Shown here in pieces: positions 17,018-26,896 of a DNA stretch of 51,982 bases. The notes under the pieces were generated by a model. That model ran no database searches. It was not told the origin of the DNA and saw only the letters and a program-made list of their open reading frames with translations. Origin of the DNA: Pseudomonas sp. HMWF021 (lineage in GTDB: Bacteria; Pseudomonadota; Gammaproteobacteria; Pseudomonadales; Pseudomonadaceae); NCBI RefSeq assembly GCF_003061005.1, contig NZ_QAIK01000145.1:27008-78989 (forward strand), in the 5' to 3' direction. Both the position numbers and the translations under genes were made by a program. Each line of letters starts with the position of its first letter. Within the stretch, counting starts at the first letter, position 1.

Positions 17018-17094
17018 TGGTCGGGACGGAGTGATTCGAACACTCGACCCCTAGCACCCCATGCTAGTGCGCTACCGGACTGCGCTACGCCCCG
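17018..17094 (-). tRNA. tRNA-Pro (anticodon GGG)
   Basis: 77 nt including an encoded CCA. The minus strand starts CGGGGCGTAGCGCAG. The anticodon stem CTAGC/GCTAG closes the 7-nt loop ATGGGGT with anticodon GGG, and the T arm is GAGTGTTCGAATCACTC. It follows merR and ihfA in the same direction. The integrase remnant sits next to its 3' end, suggesting use as an attachment site. Confidence 0.95.
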
Positions 17095-17147
17095 ACTGGT
17101 TTGAAACCTGCCCTTCTTCTCGAAGAGCGCTCAAGAATATATCGCAA

Positions 17148-17176
17148 GCGTTTGAAAACTGGAAGTATTCAAACGC
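17148..17176. other. Inverted repeat between merR and tRNA-Pro
   Basis: GCGTTTGAA and TTCAAACGC, perfect 9-bp arms with an 11-nt loop, lie just beyond the merR-like stop. It may be a 3' hairpin or processing site. No T tract follows on the minus strand. Confidence 0.4.
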
Positions 17177-17182
17177 AGCTTT

Positions 17183-17539
17183 TTATTTCTTGAGTACCAC
17201 CAGCACATCTTCAAGCTCGGCAATCATCTGGCGGATCATCTGCTTGTATTGGGTGGTGTCATCTTTGGCTTCATCACCGGACAACCGCAGGCGGGCGCCG
17301 CCGATGGTGAACCCTTGATCATAAAGGAGCGCGCGGATCTGCCGGATCATCAGCACATCCTGGCGCTGATAATACCGGCGGTTTCCGCGGCGTTTGACGG
17401 GGTTGAGCTGAGGAAACTCCTGCTCCCAGTAGCGCAGCACGTGTGGTTTTACCGCACACAGCTCGCTGACTTCACCAATGGTGAAGTAGCGTTTGCCCGG
17501 GATGACGGGTAGTTCGTCGTTATGACTTGGTTCCAGCAT
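17183..17539 (-). CDS. MerR-family transcriptional regulator encoded after ihfA
   Basis: 118 residues. The MerR winged helix is clear near the N-terminus ([25 protein letters not shown]...[19 protein letters not shown]), and a dimerisation helix forms the C-terminus. There is no effector domain beyond it and no cysteine cluster of the metal-sensing kind. ATG 17539 is used, with GAGG 4 nt upstream, inside the end of ihfA. The two genes overlap by 20 bp and are probably translationally coupled. This ihfA-merR-tRNA-Pro order is conserved in pseudomonads. The target is unknown. Confidence 0.92.
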   Translation of the reverse strand: MLEPSHNDELPVIPGKRYFTIGEVSELCAVKPHVLRYWEQEFPQLNPVKRRGNRRYYQRQDVLMIRQIRALLYDQGFTIGGARLRLSGDEAKDDTTQYKQMIRQMIAELEDVLVVLKK

Positions 17540-17822
17540 AAGCCTCAACTCGGGCCTTCAACTTCTGCCCTGGACGAAAGGTGACCACACGGCGAGCCGT
17601 GATCGGGATTTCTTCCCCCGTTTTCGGGTTGCGGCCAGGCCGCTGGCGCTTGTCCCGAAGGTCGAAATTGCCGAAACCGGACAATTTGACCTGCTCGTTG
17701 TCTTCAAGAGCGTGCCTGATTTCCTCAAAAAACAGTTCGACCAATTCCTTGGCTTCCCGCTTGTTCAGGCCCAGCTCTTCATACAGACGTTCCGCCATCT
17801 CAGCTTTCGTCAAAGCCCCCAT
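17520..17822 (-). CDS. ihfA: Integration host factor subunit alpha
   Basis: 100 residues, the standard length. It has the HU/IHF fold with [20 protein letters not shown] at the N-terminus and the DNA-inserting beta arm [14 protein letters not shown], with Pro at the arm tip. IhfA pairs with IhfB to bend DNA at WATCAA-N4-TTR sites, supporting sigma-54 promoters and site-specific recombination. One such site lies in the ansB promoter region of this window. It starts 3 bp after pheT ends and is co-transcribed with pheST, as in other gamma-proteobacteria. Confidence 0.98.
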   Translation of the reverse strand: MGALTKAEMAERLYEELGLNKREAKELVELFFEEIRHALEDNEQVKLSGFGNFDLRDKRQRPGRNPKTGEEIPITARRVVTFRPGQKLKARVEAYAGTKS

Positions 17823-17825
17823 ACG

Positions 17826-20204
17826 TCACTTCCTTAACGTGGCGTTCAACCTTTGTTCGAGCGAGGTGAGGATATTTTGCGTCGTCGAATTCACCTCATC
17901 GTCATTAAGAGTGCGCGATGGATGCTGCCAGGTCAAGCCAACTGCGAGGCTTTTTCTATCAGGATCAATACCTTTACCCTGATACACGTCAAACAGCCTG
18001 AGATCCGTGAGCCATTCGCCTGCATTTTCACGGATTACGTCCAATACAGCCGAGGCTGCGACGTCTTTGTGCGCAATCAGTGCAAGGTCACGACGCACTT
18101 CAGGAAAACGCGACAACTCATGGAATTGCGGCATTTTTCCGGACGCCACTTCCGCCAGAACCAGCTCGAAGACGAAGACCGGACGGTCCAGACCCAAGGC
18201 CTTGGACAATTCAGGGTGGATCGCGCCAATAAAGCCGACTTCACGCCCGTCACGCTCGATGCGCGCGGTTTGACCCGGGTGCAGCGCCGGGTGTTTGCCC
18301 GGAGCGAAAGTGAAGGTATCCAGCGCACCGGCAAAGCCCAGCACCGCTTCAACGTCAGCTTTCACGTCGAAGAAATCGACGGTGTCGCGACCCTGTGCCC
18401 AACCTTCCGGCAAGCGGCTGCCGCAAACAACACCCGCAAGCATCGGCTCCTGCTTCAGACCTTCCAGCTGACCGACAAAGCGCAGACCGCTTTCGAACAG
18501 ACGCACGCGATCTTGCTGACGGTTCAGGTTGTGCTGCAACGCCTTGACCAGGCCCGGCCACAGCGAAGAACGCATGGCGGCCATGTCGTTGGAAATCGGG
18601 TTGGCCAGCAATAGCGGCTCAACGCCCGGATTGAACAGTTCGAACTGTTTCGGATCGATGAAGCTGTAAGTGATCGCTTCCTGATAACCACGGGCTACCA
18701 GCAGACGACGCAGTTCAGGCAATTCGCTGCGCGCTTCAGCTTTGGCTTGCGGCGCCAGACGCGCTTGCGGGTAACGAACCGGCAGACGGTTGTAGCCGTA
18801 CAGACGTGCCAGCTCTTCGATCAGATCGACTTCCAGGCTGATATCGAAGCGGTGGCTCGGTACTTCTACGCGCCACTGCCCTGTGCCATCGGCAGAAATG
18901 TTCAGACCCAGCGCGCTGAGCAGACGCTCGACCTGCGCCGAATCCATTTCCATCCCCAGCATCTGGGTGATGCGTTGCGCCCGCAGGGTGATCGGTGCGA
19001 TCGACGGCAGGTGTTGCTCGCTCACGGTCTCGATGATCGGGCCGGCTTCGCCGCCGGTGATTTCCAGCAGCAGGCCAGTGGCGCGCTCCATGGCTTCACG
19101 GGCCAGTTGCCAGTCCACGCCACGCTCGTAACGGTGCGACGCGTCGGTGTGCAGGCCATAGGAACGGGCCTTGCCCGCCACAGCGATCTGGTCGAAGAAA
19201 GCACTTTCCAGAAACACGTCGCGAGTGGTCGCGGACACACCGCTGTGCTCACCACCCATCACGCCGGCAATCGCCAGTGCGCGAGTGTGGTCGGCGATCA
19301 CCAGCGTATCGCTGCGCAGACTGACTTCCTGACCGTCGAGCAAAACCAGCTTCTCGCCCTCTTCCGCCATACGCACACGGATACCGCCATTGATTTCGGC
19401 GAGATCGAAGGCGTGCAACGGCTGACCCAGCTCGAGCATCACGTAGTTGGTAATGTCGACGGCAGCGTCGATGCTGCGCACATCGGCGCGGCGCAGACGC
19501 TCAACCATCCACAGCGGGGTTGGCTTGGACAGGTCTACGTTGCGGATAACTCGGCCCAGATAACGCGGGCAGGCGGCAGGCGCCAATACTTCTACCGGAC
19601 GCACTTCGTCGTGCACCGCTGGAATAACCATAACTACTGGACGGGTGACCGGAGCGGCATACAGCGCGCCCACTTCACGGGCCAGACCGGCCAGCGACAG
19701 GCAGTCGCCACGGTTCGGGGTCAGGTCGACCTCGATACTGGCGTCTTCCAGATCCAGATACACACGGAAATCCTCGCCCACCGGCGCATCGGCCGGCAGC
19801 TCCATCAGACCGTCGTTGCCTTCACCAACCTGCAGCTCGGCTTGCGAGCACAGCATGCCGTTGGACTCGACACCGCGCAGCTTGGCCTTCTTGATCTTGA
19901 AGTCGCCTGGCAGTTCGGCACCGATCATGGCGAACGGAATCTTCAGGCCCGGACGCACGTTAGGCGCACCGCACACGACCTGGAAGGTTTCCGCGCCATT
20001 GCTGACCTGGCACACACGCAATTTGTCGGCGTCAGGATGCTGCTCGGTGCTCAGCACCTCGCCCACGACCACGCCGCTGAATACACCGGCGGCCGGGGTC
20101 ACGCTATCGACCTCCAGACCTGCCATCGACAGACGAGCAACCAGCTCGTCGCGACTTACCTGCGGGCTAACCCAGCCACGCAGCCATTGTTCACTGAATT
20201 TCAT
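17826..20204 (-). CDS. pheT: Phenylalanine-tRNA ligase beta subunit
   Basis: 792 residues, full length for a gamma-proteobacterial PheT. The EMAP-like tRNA-binding domain is at about 40-150, B3/B4 editing domain about 205-390, B5 about 400-475, a catalytic-like core follows, and the FDX-ACB anticodon-binding domain ends the protein (about 700-792, starting FHELSRFPEVRRDLALI). With PheS it forms the alpha2-beta2 enzyme that charges tRNA-Phe in the cytoplasm. The gene is 26 bp downstream of pheS and just ahead of ihfA. No frame damage is seen. Confidence 0.98.
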   Translation of the reverse strand: MKFSEQWLRGWVSPQVSRDELVARLSMAGLEVDSVTPAAGVFSGVVVGEVLSTEQHPDADKLRVCQVSNGAETFQVVCGAPNVRPGLKIPFAMIGAELPGDFKIKKAKLRGVESNGMLCSQAELQVGEGNDGLMELPADAPVGEDFRVYLDLEDASIEVDLTPNRGDCLSLAGLAREVGALYAAPVTRPVVMVIPAVHDEVRPVEVLAPAACPRYLGRVIRNVDLSKPTPLWMVERLRRADVRSIDAAVDITNYVMLELGQPLHAFDLAEINGGIRVRMAEEGEKLVLLDGQEVSLRSDTLVIADHTRALAIAGVMGGEHSGVSATTRDVFLESAFFDQIAVAGKARSYGLHTDASHRYERGVDWQLAREAMERATGLLLEITGGEAGPIIETVSEQHLPSIAPITLRAQRITQMLGMEMDSAQVERLLSALGLNISADGTGQWRVEVPSHRFDISLEVDLIEELARLYGYNRLPVRYPQARLAPQAKAEARSELPELRRLLVARGYQEAITYSFIDPKQFELFNPGVEPLLLANPISNDMAAMRSSLWPGLVKALQHNLNRQQDRVRLFESGLRFVGQLEGLKQEPMLAGVVCGSRLPEGWAQGRDTVDFFDVKADVEAVLGFAGALDTFTFAPGKHPALHPGQTARIERDGREVGFIGAIHPELSKALGLDRPVFVFELVLAEVASGKMPQFHELSRFPEVRRDLALIAHKDVAASAVLDVIRENAGEWLTDLRLFDVYQGKGIDPDRKSLAVGLTWQHPSRTLNDDEVNSTTQNILTSLEQRLNATLRK

Positions 20205-20230
20205 CCTGCTCTCCTAAGAATTCGTTACGA

Positions 20231-21301
<1,071 letters not shown>

Positions 21302-21356
21302 ATGACGTTTAACACCTGGCCCCACAGAGGTGAGGCCGGGTGACTGTCGGGGGTAC

Positions 21357-21713
21357 TTAAGCCAAGGTGGCTTTAGCTTTCTCGACAATCGCAGCAAACG
21401 CCGCTTTTTCGTTCACTGCCAGATCAGCCAGAACCTTACGGTCGATCTCGATGGACGCTTTTTTCAGGCCAGCGATGAAACGGCTGTAGGACAGACCGTT
21501 AACACGAGCACCAGCGTTGATACGAGCGATCCACAGAGCGCGGAACTGACGTTTTTTCTGACGACGGTCACGGTAGGCGTATTGGCCTGCCTTGATTACC
21601 GCTTGCTTGGCAACACGGAATACGCGGGAGCGTGCGCCGTAGTAGCCTTTAGCAAGTTTCAGAATTTTTTTGTGACGCTTACGGGCAATGACGCCACGCT
21701 TTACACGAGCCAT
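21357..21713 (-). CDS. rplT: 50S ribosomal protein L20
   Basis: 118 residues with the typical very basic N-terminal extension ([19 protein letters not shown]) and a globular C-terminal domain. Binds 23S rRNA early in large-subunit assembly. In enteric bacteria L20 also represses translation of rpmI-rplT by binding the mRNA; whether this holds here cannot be seen. Gene order infC-rpmI-rplT is intact. Confidence 0.99.
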
Positions 21714-21741
21714 GAGTTACTTCCTCTATTCTTGACTAAAA

Positions 21742-21936
21742 TTAACGAAGGCGCAGCATGCGCTCGACTTTTGCCACGTCAGACGGATGCAGCAAGCTGC
21801 TACCGCGCAGTTGACGCTTACGCTTGGTCGACATTTTGGTCAGGATGTGGCTCTTGAAAGCGTGCTTGTGCTTGATACCGTTAGCAGTTTTCAGAAACCG
21901 CTTAGCAGCACCACTTTTGGTTTTCATTTTTGGCAT
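21742..21936 (-). CDS. rpmI: 50S ribosomal protein L35
   Basis: 64 residues, the usual size. Starts [17 protein letters not shown] and is rich in Lys and Arg, as expected for L35. It is a large-subunit protein in the cluster between infC and rplT, with 28 bp to rplT, and presumably translated in a coupled way with it. Confidence 0.99.
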   Translation of the reverse strand: MPKMKTKSGAAKRFLKTANGIKHKHAFKSHILTKMSTKRKRQLRGSSLLHPSDVAKVERMLRLR

Positions 21937-21996
21937 GTTCGGATACTCCGCATTCAGTTGATAAACATAATCAGAAGGCCTGCCGTGCCCTGTTGA

Positions 21997-22542
21997 TTAC
22001 TTCTTCTTTTTCGGGGCGATGACCATGATCAGCTGGCGTCCTTCCATCTTAGGATGCTGTTCGACCGAACCGTACTCGAGCAGGTCAGCTTCAACCCGCT
22101 TGAGGAGTTCCATCCCCAGCTCCTGGTGGGCCATCTCACGGCCGCGGAATCGCAAGGATACCTTGGCCCTGTCCCCGTCACTCAGGAAACGTACCAGGTT
22201 GCGCAGTTTTACCTGGTAATCCCCTTCCTCCGTCCCTGGACGAAACTTGATTTCTTTTACCTGAATCTGCTTCTGGTTTTTCTTCGCTGCTGCAATCTGC
22301 TTCTTCTTTTCGAAGATCGATTTGCCGTAGTCCATCACCCGGCAAACCGGTGGGACTGCGTCAGCAGAGATTTCTACCAGATCAAGCTTTGCTTCTTCAG
22401 CAATACGAAGCGCTTCATCAATCGAGACGATGCCAATCTGCTCGCCATCAGCGCCAATTAACCGAACCTCGCGTGCCGAGATATTCTCGTTGATCGGGGC
22501 TTTCGGTGCAGCTCGTTTATCTTGTCTCATTTCACGCTTAAT
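21997..22542 (-). CDS. infC: Translation initiation factor IF-3 with a non-canonical ATT start
   Basis: About 181 residues from the chosen start. The N-terminal domain ([21 protein letters not shown]), a lysine-rich linker helix ([15 protein letters not shown]) and the C-terminal domain ([20 protein letters not shown] ... [13 protein letters not shown]) are all typical. The first in-frame ATG (22530) has no ribosome site. Upstream the codons run ATT-ATT-ATT-AAG-CGT-GAA-ATG, and GGAG, formed by the last thrS codons, lies 8 nt before the third ATT (22542). IF-3 rejects non-AUG starts, so an AUU start makes infC self-limiting, as known in E. coli. Which ATT is used is uncertain. It is cotranscribed with thrS. 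Confidence 0.95.
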   Translation of the reverse strand: MKREMRQDKRAAPKAPINENISAREVRLIGADGEQIGIVSIDEALRIAEEAKLDLVEISADAVPPVCRVMDYGKSIFEKKKQIAAAKKNQKQIQVKEIKFRPGTEEGDYQVKLRNLVRFLSDGDRAKVSLRFRGREMAHQELGMELLKRVEADLLEYGSVEQHPKMEGRQLIMVIAPKKKK

Positions 22543-22547
22543 AATAA

Positions 22548-24470
22548 TTACTCCGAATCTGGGCGACCACGCCGGGAAACCGCTTGCGCGAGAAACTCAG
22601 CGAACTGGGCGACGGGCATCGAGCCCAGGTCAGCACCTTCACGAGTACGCACAGCGACAGTCTGCATCTCGACTTCCTTATCTCCGATAACCAAAAGATA
22701 GGGAACCTTGAGCAAAGTATGCTCGCGGATTTTAAAGCCGATCTTTTCATTTCTCAAGTCGGACTTGGCACGAAATCCGCTTTCGTTGAGAGTTTTTTCA
22801 ACCTGAGCGACAAAATCTGCCTGTTTATCAGTGATATTCATGATCACTGCCTGGGTCGGCGCGAGCCACGCAGGGAATGCACCTTCGTAGTGCTCGATCA
22901 GAATCCCGACGAAACGCTCGAAGGAACCGAGGATGGCACGGTGCAACATCACAGGATGCTTGCGGCTGTTGTCTTCGGAGACGTATTCGGCACCGAGACG
23001 GACAGGCAGGTTGAAATCGAGCTGCAAAGTACCACACTGCCACACGCGACCGAGACAATCTTTCAGCGAGAACTCGATCTTCGGACCGTAGAACGCACCT
23101 TCACCCGGCTGCAGATCGTACGGCAGGCCGGCAGAATCAAGGGCTGCAGCCAGTGCCGCTTCGGCGCGATCCCACAACTCATCGGAACCCACGCGCTTTT
23201 CCGGACGAGTGGACAGCTTCATCTCGACATCGGTAAAACCGAAGTCGCGATAGACGTCCATGGTCAGCTTGATGAACGCTGCGGATTCAGCCTGCATCTG
23301 CTCTTCGGTGCAGAAAATGTGGGCATCGTCCTGAGTGAACGCACGTACACGCATGATGCCGTGCAGCGCACCCGATGGCTCGTTACGGTGGCAGGCACCA
23401 AACTCGGCCAGACGCATCGGCAGTTCGCGGTAGCTCTTCAGGCCCTGGTTGAACACCTGCACGTGGCACGGGCAGTTCATCGGCTTGATGGCGTAGTCGC
23501 GGCTTTCCGACTCGGTGGTGAACATGTTGTCGGCGTAGTTGGCCCAGTGCCCGGATTTCTCCCACAGGCTGCGATCGACCACTTGCGGGGTCTTGATCTC
23601 GAGGTAGCCGTTGTCGCGCTGCACCTTGCGCATGTACTGCTCGAGCACCTGATACAGGGTCCAGCCATTCGGGTGCCAGAACACCATGCCCGGCGCTTCT
23701 TCCTGGGTGTGGAACAGGCCCAGGCGCTTGCCGATCTTGCGGTGATCGCGCTTTTCCGCTTCTTCGATGCGCTGGACGTAAGCCGCCAGCTGCTTCTTGT
23801 CTGCCCAGGCAGTACCGTAAACGCGCTGCAGTTGCTCGTTTTTGGCATCACCGCGCCAGTAGGCGCCGGACAACTTGGTCAACTTGAAGGATTTCAGGAA
23901 GCGGGTGTTCGGCACGTGCGGACCACGGCACATGTCGACGTATTCTTCGTGGTAATACAGGCCCATGGCCTGCTCGTTCGGCATGTCCTCGACCAGACGC
24001 AGCTTGTAGTCTTCGCCCCGGGCCTTGAACACTTCGATCACTTCGGCGCGCGGAGTGACCTTCTTGATGACGTCGTAATCCTTGTCGATCAGCTGATGCA
24101 TGCGCTGTTCGATGGCGGCCATGTCGTCCGGAGTGAAAGGACGCTCGAAGGCGATGTCGTAATAGAAGCCTTCGTCGATGACCGGACCGATGACCATTTT
24201 CGCAGTCGGGTACAGCTGCTTGACCGCATGGCCGACCAGGTGCGCGCAAGAGTGGCGAATGATCTCCAGCCCCTCTTCATCCTTTGGCGTGATGATTTGC
24301 AGCGTCGCGTCGCTGTCGATGATGTCGCAGGCGTCGACCAGCTTGCCGTTGACCTTGCCGGCCACGGTGGCCTTGGCCAGGCCTGCACCAATGGATGCAG
24401 CGACCTCGGCTACGGAAACCGGGTGATCGAATGAACGTTGACTGCCGTCGGGAAGAGTAATAGTTGGCAT
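22548..24470 (-). CDS. thrS: Threonine-tRNA ligase
   Basis: 640 residues, full length. The TGS domain is at 1-60 ([14 protein letters not shown]). The editing domain with H-x3-H ([12 protein letters not shown]) follows, then the class II core with Cys in NCPCHVQVF as a zinc ligand, and the C-terminal anticodon-binding domain (about 535-640). It charges tRNA-Thr and edits Ser-tRNA-Thr. ATG 24470 has AGGAGG 4 nt upstream. The longer frame upstream would translate through the leader hairpin and is not used. It is first gene of the thrS-infC-rpmI-rplT cluster. The 5' leader carries a hairpin resembling the tRNA-Thr anticodon arm, suggesting ThrRS autoregulation. Confidence 0.98.
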   Translation of the reverse strand: MPTITLPDGSQRSFDHPVSVAEVAASIGAGLAKATVAGKVNGKLVDACDIIDSDATLQIITPKDEEGLEIIRHSCAHLVGHAVKQLYPTAKMVIGPVIDEGFYYDIAFERPFTPDDMAAIEQRMHQLIDKDYDVIKKVTPRAEVIEVFKARGEDYKLRLVEDMPNEQAMGLYYHEEYVDMCRGPHVPNTRFLKSFKLTKLSGAYWRGDAKNEQLQRVYGTAWADKKQLAAYVQRIEEAEKRDHRKIGKRLGLFHTQEEAPGMVFWHPNGWTLYQVLEQYMRKVQRDNGYLEIKTPQVVDRSLWEKSGHWANYADNMFTTESESRDYAIKPMNCPCHVQVFNQGLKSYRELPMRLAEFGACHRNEPSGALHGIMRVRAFTQDDAHIFCTEEQMQAESAAFIKLTMDVYRDFGFTDVEMKLSTRPEKRVGSDELWDRAEAALAAALDSAGLPYDLQPGEGAFYGPKIEFSLKDCLGRVWQCGTLQLDFNLPVRLGAEYVSEDNSRKHPVMLHRAILGSFERFVGILIEHYEGAFPAWLAPTQAVIMNITDKQADFVAQVEKTLNESGFRAKSDLRNEKIGFKIREHTLLKVPYLLVIGDKEVEMQTVAVRTREGADLGSMPVAQFAEFLAQAVSRRGRPDSE

Positions 24471-24489
24471 GGCGCCTCCTCTCCTAGTG

Positions 24490-24510
24490 GTGACCCCTAC
24501 CAAAGGTCAC
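24490..24510 (-). promoter_or_regulatory. Candidate thrS translational operator mimicking the tRNA-Thr(GGU) anticodon arm
   Basis: On the mRNA sense, GUGACCU and GGGUCAC pair (six Watson-Crick pairs plus one U-G) and leave the 7-nt loop UUGGUAG. The E. coli tRNA-Thr(GGU) anticodon loop is UUGGUAA, with GGU in the same positions. The hairpin ends 20 nt before the thrS ATG, just upstream of the Shine-Dalgarno, the place of operator domain 2 in E. coli thrS. Mimicry is seen in the sequence; ThrRS binding is inference. Confidence 0.65.
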
Positions 24511-24851
24511 GTGGGTTGGGATGAGCCAGTACAAGATCCGATCCAGGCCATTCAATGACGAACGCCTGCCTTACAGCGGCAGGAGCCTTGCGGCCAACCG
24601 GAAAACCGAACCAGAGTGACTGGGATTCAAATCAGAATATTCGCACGCTGACCGCTGCCGGGGCTGAAGGCCATCCGGAGCCTGAGAACGCTTGAGCCCG
24701 GCATGCTAGCACAGATGAGCGGTCATCGACTCCAAGGATTTGCGGTGCTGAAGATTTGTGCATTTTTGCGGCGCAAAGTGAACTTGGGATATACGCTTTG
24801 CCTCAAATAGGCTGAGAATCGTCGCCGATATCAAACCAAGGAGTTTCAGAC
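24511..24851. other. Divergent promoter region between thrS and the exported-protein gene
   Basis: 341 bp without a supported gene. A possible sigma-70 promoter for the rightward gene is TTGCGG (24768-24773) and TATACG about 18 bp later. The thrS promoter was not pinned down. Confidence 0.35.
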
Positions 24852-25151
24852 ATGCGCCTTATCCGTCTTTTTGCTTTCGCGGCCCCACTGGCCCTGCTCC
24901 TGCCGCTGAGTGCCAATGCGGCCTGGCCTGCCGGCGTCAAAGCCCAGTACATGAACGACTGCACCGCTGCAGCCAGCAAAAGCGTCAACCCGGCCGAAGC
25001 CAACAAGCACTGTGCTTGCGGTGCCGACGTATTGGAGAAGAAATTCACCACGCAAGAGATCGCGCAACTGATGGACAAGAACACCCCGCCAAGCGGTGAA
25101 CTGGGCCAGCGCGCGCTGAAAGAAATCTCGGTTTGCCGAGTGCAGAAATAA
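24852..25151 (+). CDS. Small periplasmic hypothetical protein
   Basis: 99 residues with a clear signal peptide (MRLIRLFAFAAPLALLLPLSANA, cleavage before AWP). The mature part of about 76 residues is helical and has four cysteines (NDC, KHCACG, SVC) that may form disulfides or bind a metal. AAGGAG lies upstream of ATG 24852. It is common in Pseudomonas as a hypothetical protein; I do not recognise a function. It is divergent from thrS and apparently monocistronic. Confidence 0.8.
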   Translation: MRLIRLFAFAAPLALLLPLSANAAWPAGVKAQYMNDCTAAASKSVNPAEANKHCACGADVLEKKFTTQEIAQLMDKNTPPSGELGQRALKEISVCRVQK

Positions 25152-25443
25152 GCGCTGACGAATGCTTTTTCGGGCGCCCAGCAGGCTGAAAACTGCCGAA
25201 AAGACCCCGATCTGGATAATTTACGCAGGTTTTATAGCTTTTTTTACGCCCTGAATTTTCGGCCGAAAGCCACTGAAACCGGGGCCTGCAGACATTTTAG
25301 AAGTTGAAATGAACGCAATATGAAAGCAAACAGCACGTCCGGGGGGCTACCAAAGCGAACATTTCGACTATGATACTCCGGTGTGCCCAGTTGGCCTGAG
25401 CAGCACAGTACTACTGAAAATATATGTTTCTTGGAGATACACC

Positions 25444-25656
25444 ATGTCTAATCGCCAAACCGGCACCGTTAAATGGTTCAACGATGAAAAAGGCTTCGGC
25501 TTCATCACTCCTCAAGGTGGCGGTGACGACCTGTTCGTACACTTCAAAGCTATCGAATCCGACGGTTTCAAAAGCCTGAAAGAAGGCCAGACCGTTTCCT
25601 TCGTGGCTGAGAAAGGCCAAAAGGGTATGCAAGCTGCACAAGTTCGCCCAGAGTAA
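25444..25656 (+). CDS. CspA-family cold-shock protein
   Basis: 70 residues, one cold-shock domain with both RNA-binding motifs (RNP1 [11 protein letters not shown]2 DLFVHF). Acts as a single-stranded nucleic-acid chaperone in the cytoplasm. ATG 25444 follows GGAGA and begins [12 protein letters not shown] as in CapB/CspD-like pseudomonad proteins; the in-frame extension upstream is leader. A long leader and a strong terminator at 25672-25702 fit a short monocistronic message. Sequence alone does not show whether it is cold-inducible. Confidence 0.96.
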   Translation: MSNRQTGTVKWFNDEKGFGFITPQGGGDDLFVHFKAIESDGFKSLKEGQTVSFVAEKGQKGMQAAQVRPE

Positions 25657-25671
25657 TTTCCCGGCGCACTA

Positions 25672-25702
25672 AAAAAACCCCGTCCATGTGACGGGGTTTT
25701 TT
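25672..25702. terminator. Rho-independent terminator of the cold-shock gene (bidirectional)
   Basis: AAAAAACCCCGTC, 5-nt loop CATGT, GACGGGGTTTTTT. The flanking A and T tracts allow it to serve also the convergent lipoprotein gene that ends at 25729. Confidence 0.93.
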
Positions 25703-25728
25703 ATGCCTGCAACAATAGCGCCCTGCGA

Positions 25729-26046
25729 TCAGCCGCAGCTGACGCGAGTAACCACCAGGTTGTTGTCGGTGTTCAGATTCAAGCGATCGGAACGATACTC
25801 GAGAGTGATCATGTCGGTTGGCTTGAGGAAACGGGCATTTTGCGCGCCAGCCTTGGCACGGGCCTGATCGAGCAGCTCAGGCGAAGCCTTTTTACCGATG
25901 GCAAATTCCGCTGCCGTTGCTTCACAGCGGCTATGACCGGCATCGGTCGCCACAGGATCCTTTGCCGACTCGCTGGAGGTTGTGCTGCAACCGGCCAACA
26001 TGGCAACGGCCATAAGTGCACCCAGAGACGCGAACTTCAAAGGCAT
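25729..26046 (-). CDS. Lipoprotein of the peptidase inhibitor I78 family
   Basis: 105 residues. The signal peptide ends in the lipobox LAGC (Cys20). The mature domain ends with the I78 signature region TLEYRSDRLNLNTDNNLVVTRVSCG, preceded by a Cys-containing segment (HSRCEATAAEFAIG). I78 members such as elastase inhibitors block serine proteases and may protect the periplasm from the cell's own or foreign proteases. ATG 26046 has AAGGAGG upstream; the longer frame to 26196 is not used. It is a single gene with no partner evident. Confidence 0.85.
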   Translation of the reverse strand: MPLKFASLGALMAVAMLAGCSTTSSESAKDPVATDAGHSRCEATAAEFAIGKKASPELLDQARAKAGAQNARFLKPTDMITLEYRSDRLNLNTDNNLVVTRVSCG

Positions 26047-26212
26047 GAAGCCTCCTTCTTTCAAATGGTTAAGCTGAGATCGTGCGACCGCCAATCCGGC
26101 GTTTGGTTTCACTGCAAGTGCCATCACCTGCCCCACGATCCGGAAAAACGCCGAGTCTGCCTGATAACAGACCACGCATCCGCAGACAATCGTCACCGAA
26201 TATTAACGAAGC

Positions 26213-26518
26213 TCAGTAGATGTCGATGTAATCGTGCGGCGGATTTGGCCAGTTATCCTTGAGCGCATTGAATATCTGCATGACCCAGACTTCGTCACTG
26301 GCCGCGACGTTGCCGACATAACCGGAACCCTTGGCCCAGGTCTCCAGCCGAAACAGAAGGCCATCTATGTCCTGCCCACCCGTCACGCCAGAAGAAATAT
26401 AGGCGATCCCACCCTTGGTCACGCGCAATTGCGTGTGCACGTCATCGCTGGCCGAGGCCAGCAACTGACGCACAGCCTCGAGTGTCAGGCCATCAGGAGT
26501 GTTCAAATCAATCTGCAC
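26213..26518 (-). CDS. Conserved hypothetical protein, 101 aa
   Basis: GTG 26518 is preceded by AGGGGA with 6-nt spacing and gives a compact 101-residue acidic protein (VQIDLNTPDGLTLEAVRQLLASASDD...). There is no signal peptide or membrane segment. The C-terminus ends NPPHDYIDIY. The sequence looks like a small soluble alpha/beta domain. Not assigned to a family. The open frame upstream to 26593 overlaps the start region of the divergent small gene and is probably not translated. Confidence 0.7.
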   Translation of the reverse strand: MQIDLNTPDGLTLEAVRQLLASASDDVHTQLRVTKGGIAYISSGVTGGQDIDGLLFRLETWAKGSGYVGNVAASDEVWVMQIFNALKDNWPNPPHDYIDIY

Positions 26519-26650
26519 AGCGCATCCCCTGGATCTGCCTGAAAAGACCAAGTGTCGCATAGCATCGCGTTCATGCCTAAGTCGCAGTGCCAAACGCTCG
26601 ACAAAGTGGTTAACTCGCCCTCAGACATTCCCGACTTTTCGAGCGCATTT

Positions 26651-26863
26651 ATGAGCACTGTAAGCATCACTGCCGACATCAAGGTCCTGTGGCCGAAGGG
26701 GCACAGTTCGTACAGCCCGGGCAGTTCGGAGGAGCTGGCATTGATCAGCATCGACCTGCTGGTCAAGACGATGGGAACCCAGGGTGCGCAGACGTTTATT
26801 GCCCAGGTTTTCGAACGCTATCAGCACGAGAACAAGGGTTCGCAGGACGCCGAGAGGGAGTAA
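26651..26863 (+). CDS. Small hypothetical protein, 70 aa
   Basis: From ATG 26651 the product is 70 residues (MSTVSITADIKVLWPKG...), mostly helical in its second half (LISIDLLVKTMGTQGAQTFIAQVFERY) with a polar tail. No signal or membrane segment, and no family recognised. The open frame continues upstream to 26552 with other possible starts; none has a convincing ribosome site. A perfect 10-bp hairpin follows at 26865. Confidence 0.55.
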   Translation: MSTVSITADIKVLWPKGHSSYSPGSSEELALISIDLLVKTMGTQGAQTFIAQVFERYQHENKGSQDAERE

Positions 26864-26864
26864 C

Positions 26865-26890
26865 GACCCGCAGGCTGGCACCTGCGGGTC
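26865..26890. terminator. Perfect hairpin between two convergent genes
   Basis: GACCCGCAGG, 6-nt loop, CCTGCGGGTC, located between the 70-aa gene and the end of the ribose operon. There is no T tract, so it may be a weak or Rho-assisted terminator or an mRNA 3' stabiliser. Confidence 0.5.
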
Positions 26891-26896
26891 CTGGCC

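Noticed and set aside
25165..25202. CTTTTTCGG/CCGAAAAG inverted repeat after the small exported protein as a terminator
   Set aside because: Loop is long, the stem short and no T tract follows, so it was not called.
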